Part shown: piece by piece, positions 62,015-64,000 of the stretch
Layout of the letters: every line of letters starts with the position of its first letter
Position numbering within the stretch: position 1 is the stretch's first letter
DNA from: Phoronis australis
Taxonomy: Eukaryota; Phoronida; Phoronidae
DNA: 64,000 nucleotides
Assembly: GCA_002633005.1 (NCBI GenBank)
Contig: NMRA01000095.1
Location: 774,538 to 838,537 of the forward strand
Direction of reading: 5' to 3'
Position numbers and translations under genes: made by a program
Notes under the pieces: generated by a model
Database searches by the model: none
Seen by the model: only the letters and a program-made list of their open reading frames with translations
What the model was told of the DNA's origin: nothing

Positions 62015-64000
62015 CTGAAAAGACAAAAGGCGCACATTTATCTAAAAAAAAACAAAAAAAAACAAAAAAAAAACAGCTTGGTATTCTTTGCCAATTGACT
62101 TCCAAACTTCCTGATATTGCGAACTCGTTTCACCTGAAGTCGATATGTACATTGTCACGTGGTCTAGCATGAAAAACATCTTTCTTCACAGGCGCAGTTT
62201 GGGTTACAAAGCAGCGTTAATTGTCGTTCTTATAGTTTGAGTGGAAATTACAACAATTTGCCATGGCAACTGAAAGTACAACAAGCATCTTTTGCTCTGA
62301 GGCAATAATGTCCGTTATTCTCAAAATGAGCCTAGAAATCAAATTGAATTTGGACAAGGAACAATAAGAGACAAATTTTGTAACAATTAGTGGTCCGGCG
62401 TCTAAATCAGAAAATGATTTTTACAGAAGGTACGGGTTTATTGCAAAGCCACTTGAAGGCACAAGCTCATCATGGCCAACAATTACAATCGTAAATTGAA
62501 GAGCAGTTCACGCATTCTGAGTATCTCGTTTGAGAAAATTCGTGTTGCTATAGCACCGCGCGTTGCTAACATCACTCACAAGGCTGAAGTTTCACTCGCC
62601 CTGAACTGTAAAAATTCTGGGACCCTAGTAATTGGAGATGACTTGCTAGTTGCAAAAAAATCAAATTTGGGGCCCAATCGGAGTCAATGTATGAAATTCG
62701 CTGTCAAATTGAAGAAATGTGGAAACACATGGCATACCACGGAAATCGATGCAGCAGAGGTTTTACCTAATCGTGCTCTTTGTATTCCATAAACTCCAAA
62801 AACTTCAAAGTACGTTTCTTTAGCAAACCATACAACTTTAGAAAAAGCCACAATGTTTCTTGCTAGACTCTCATCATTGCACCAACTACGCCTACGCGAA
62901 GTGCTCGGCTGGCCACTTCTCTAATTTTTGAGTAACAAAGTGATATTTTCTGATAGATGACTGTTTATCCACTACTCTTCTATCGACAATATATTGTACG
63001 AGTTTTTAATTGTGAAATCGAACCAAGGGGGCGCAACGAACATGGTTGCATTTTGGATTCGACTGAGATGATTTTACGAGTTTTGGTCAATACGATCCAT
63101 GAAATGCATAGCAGTATATGTTTCATGTCACCTTTACTATACGACCCCAAATCCCAGTCGCAAATAATTTCAAGGCCAACTGGAACAGTGGACTTCGCTC
63201 TCTCAACGACTGCTAGTGACAAAGTCGTAATTTGACTCATCCAGTTGGCTACCCAGCCATATAAATTCAGCTGCGTCTGCGCTTACATGTACCTCCTGCT
63301 TCCTGTTAACCGTGCGTTGCTTCCGAAAAGCGAATGTTTTCTTATTTAGACCATTTGTCGCTTTGGAATTGTTTTCCGTTCGTTTCTACACTTAAATGAG
63401 AAGTGGGTTTTGGGTTTGCAAAGACCTAGCAGTTCGTTATTCACCTTACTTCCTGAACAAACCCTCTAGATCACGTTATCCGTGACGCCAGAGTGTGAGC
63501 CCTGGGAACCAGATTTATTTAGCTATTTCTCAAGACGCTGTTCTTCGCATAAAATGACACGCTGTCTCAAGCCATGTTGTACAACCTAACCTCGAAACTC
63601 TAACAAATTGCTCGTTTGTCTAATGCCAGGAGGAACAACGTGACAACTTTAAATGGTTTACATTAAAAGCTGGTTATTGTAACAGAAGGCAGGAGCATAG
63701 CAGCTTAAGATGGGCGGCAAGTTGATTGGACGTATGCTGCTACCTTGAACAGGCATGGTAGAAGATGTCGCATCCGGCGTGCCAAGTTGCGCTAGTGTTA
63801 CTTTTTGCCTTGCGGTGACTTGCTCCTGATCATATTTTATGTTGGAGTACTATGCGGTGTCCAAGCAGGTAAGAAAAAACACCATCAGATCCCAGTAAAA
63901 CCATATCCTGGTATTCCTAATTTAGAAAAATTTGTTAACATTTTGGGGACACCCTGCAGAGATGGATCTAGGATTTGGAGTTGGTGGGGGGGGGGGGGGG
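62015..64000. other. Upstream part of the receptor gene region, no exon recognised
   Basis: The missing first exons of the receptor subunit (signal peptide and first beta strands) should lie at higher coordinates; none could be supported here. An A-rich run of AAAAC type is at 62042-62075. Two plus-strand frames of about 100 aa (62472-62792 and 62957-63235) show no known motif. The window ends in a G homopolymer at about 63987-64000. Confidence 0.5.

Noticed and set aside
62100-62160. Possible upstream receptor exon ending at TCGACTTCAG|GTGAAA
   Set aside because: A TMYI-like phrase is readable, but its phase does not match the phase-0 start of the 45-nt exon and the in-phase frame has a stop.

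Overview
The window is nuclear DNA from an animal. It is AT-rich, the genes are split into small exons by introns of roughly 0.4-3 kb, and repeats are dense (foldback hairpins, MITE-like elements, DNA-transposon remnants, a probable tRNA-derived SINE, minisatellites). The six genes are all recognisable animal orthologues or family members. A marine invertebrate such as a hemichordate, cephalochordate or echinoderm would fit the repeats and gene structure, but that is inference; nothing here fixes the species. A G-tract ending in a single N at 3621, and a G-tract at the window end, are probably assembly weak points.

Layout: (1) 3029-13440 plus, a DHHC palmitoyltransferase of the GABPI/ZDHHC3-7-like type, seven exons, 5' end missing. 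(2) 19179-20042 plus, a small Rieske iron-sulphur protein like RFESD, two exons, first exon missing. (3) 25569-28531 plus, UFC1, the E2 of the UFM1 pathway, complete in four exons (170 aa). (4) 32210-41927 minus, ZPR1, complete in twelve exons (438 aa), with one GC-AG intron and one clear U12-type AT-AC intron. (5) 43555-49947 plus, TOMM40, complete in seven exons (330 aa). (6) 53755-62014 minus, a divergent Cys-loop receptor subunit related to nicotinic acetylcholine receptors, six exons found (391 aa), 5' end missing.

UFC1 and ZPR1 converge on a spacer that holds facing poly(A) signals. ZPR1 and TOMM40 diverge from a 1.6-kb spacer that holds a minisatellite and a 0.74-kb foldback inverted repeat. 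The genes do not form a pathway; they are housekeeping functions (protein acylation, UFMylation, a zinc-finger chaperone/translation-linked factor, mitochondrial protein import) plus one neuronal-type channel subunit.

Introns and intergenic DNA carry several repeat families with copies in different genes: a short hairpin related to GTTATTCAGTG (at least six copies), a 140-155 bp element (15.8 and 60.4 kb), a 260-290 bp element (23.9 and 58.1 kb), a roughly 280-bp element (8.5 and 14.0 kb), and a 1.04-kb element built of internal modules (48.7 and 51.3 kb). No prokaryotic, viral or CRISPR feature was seen. The best candidates for a second look are the U12 intron, the promoter foldback, the modular 1.04-kb element and the receptor subunit that lacks agonist-site residues.
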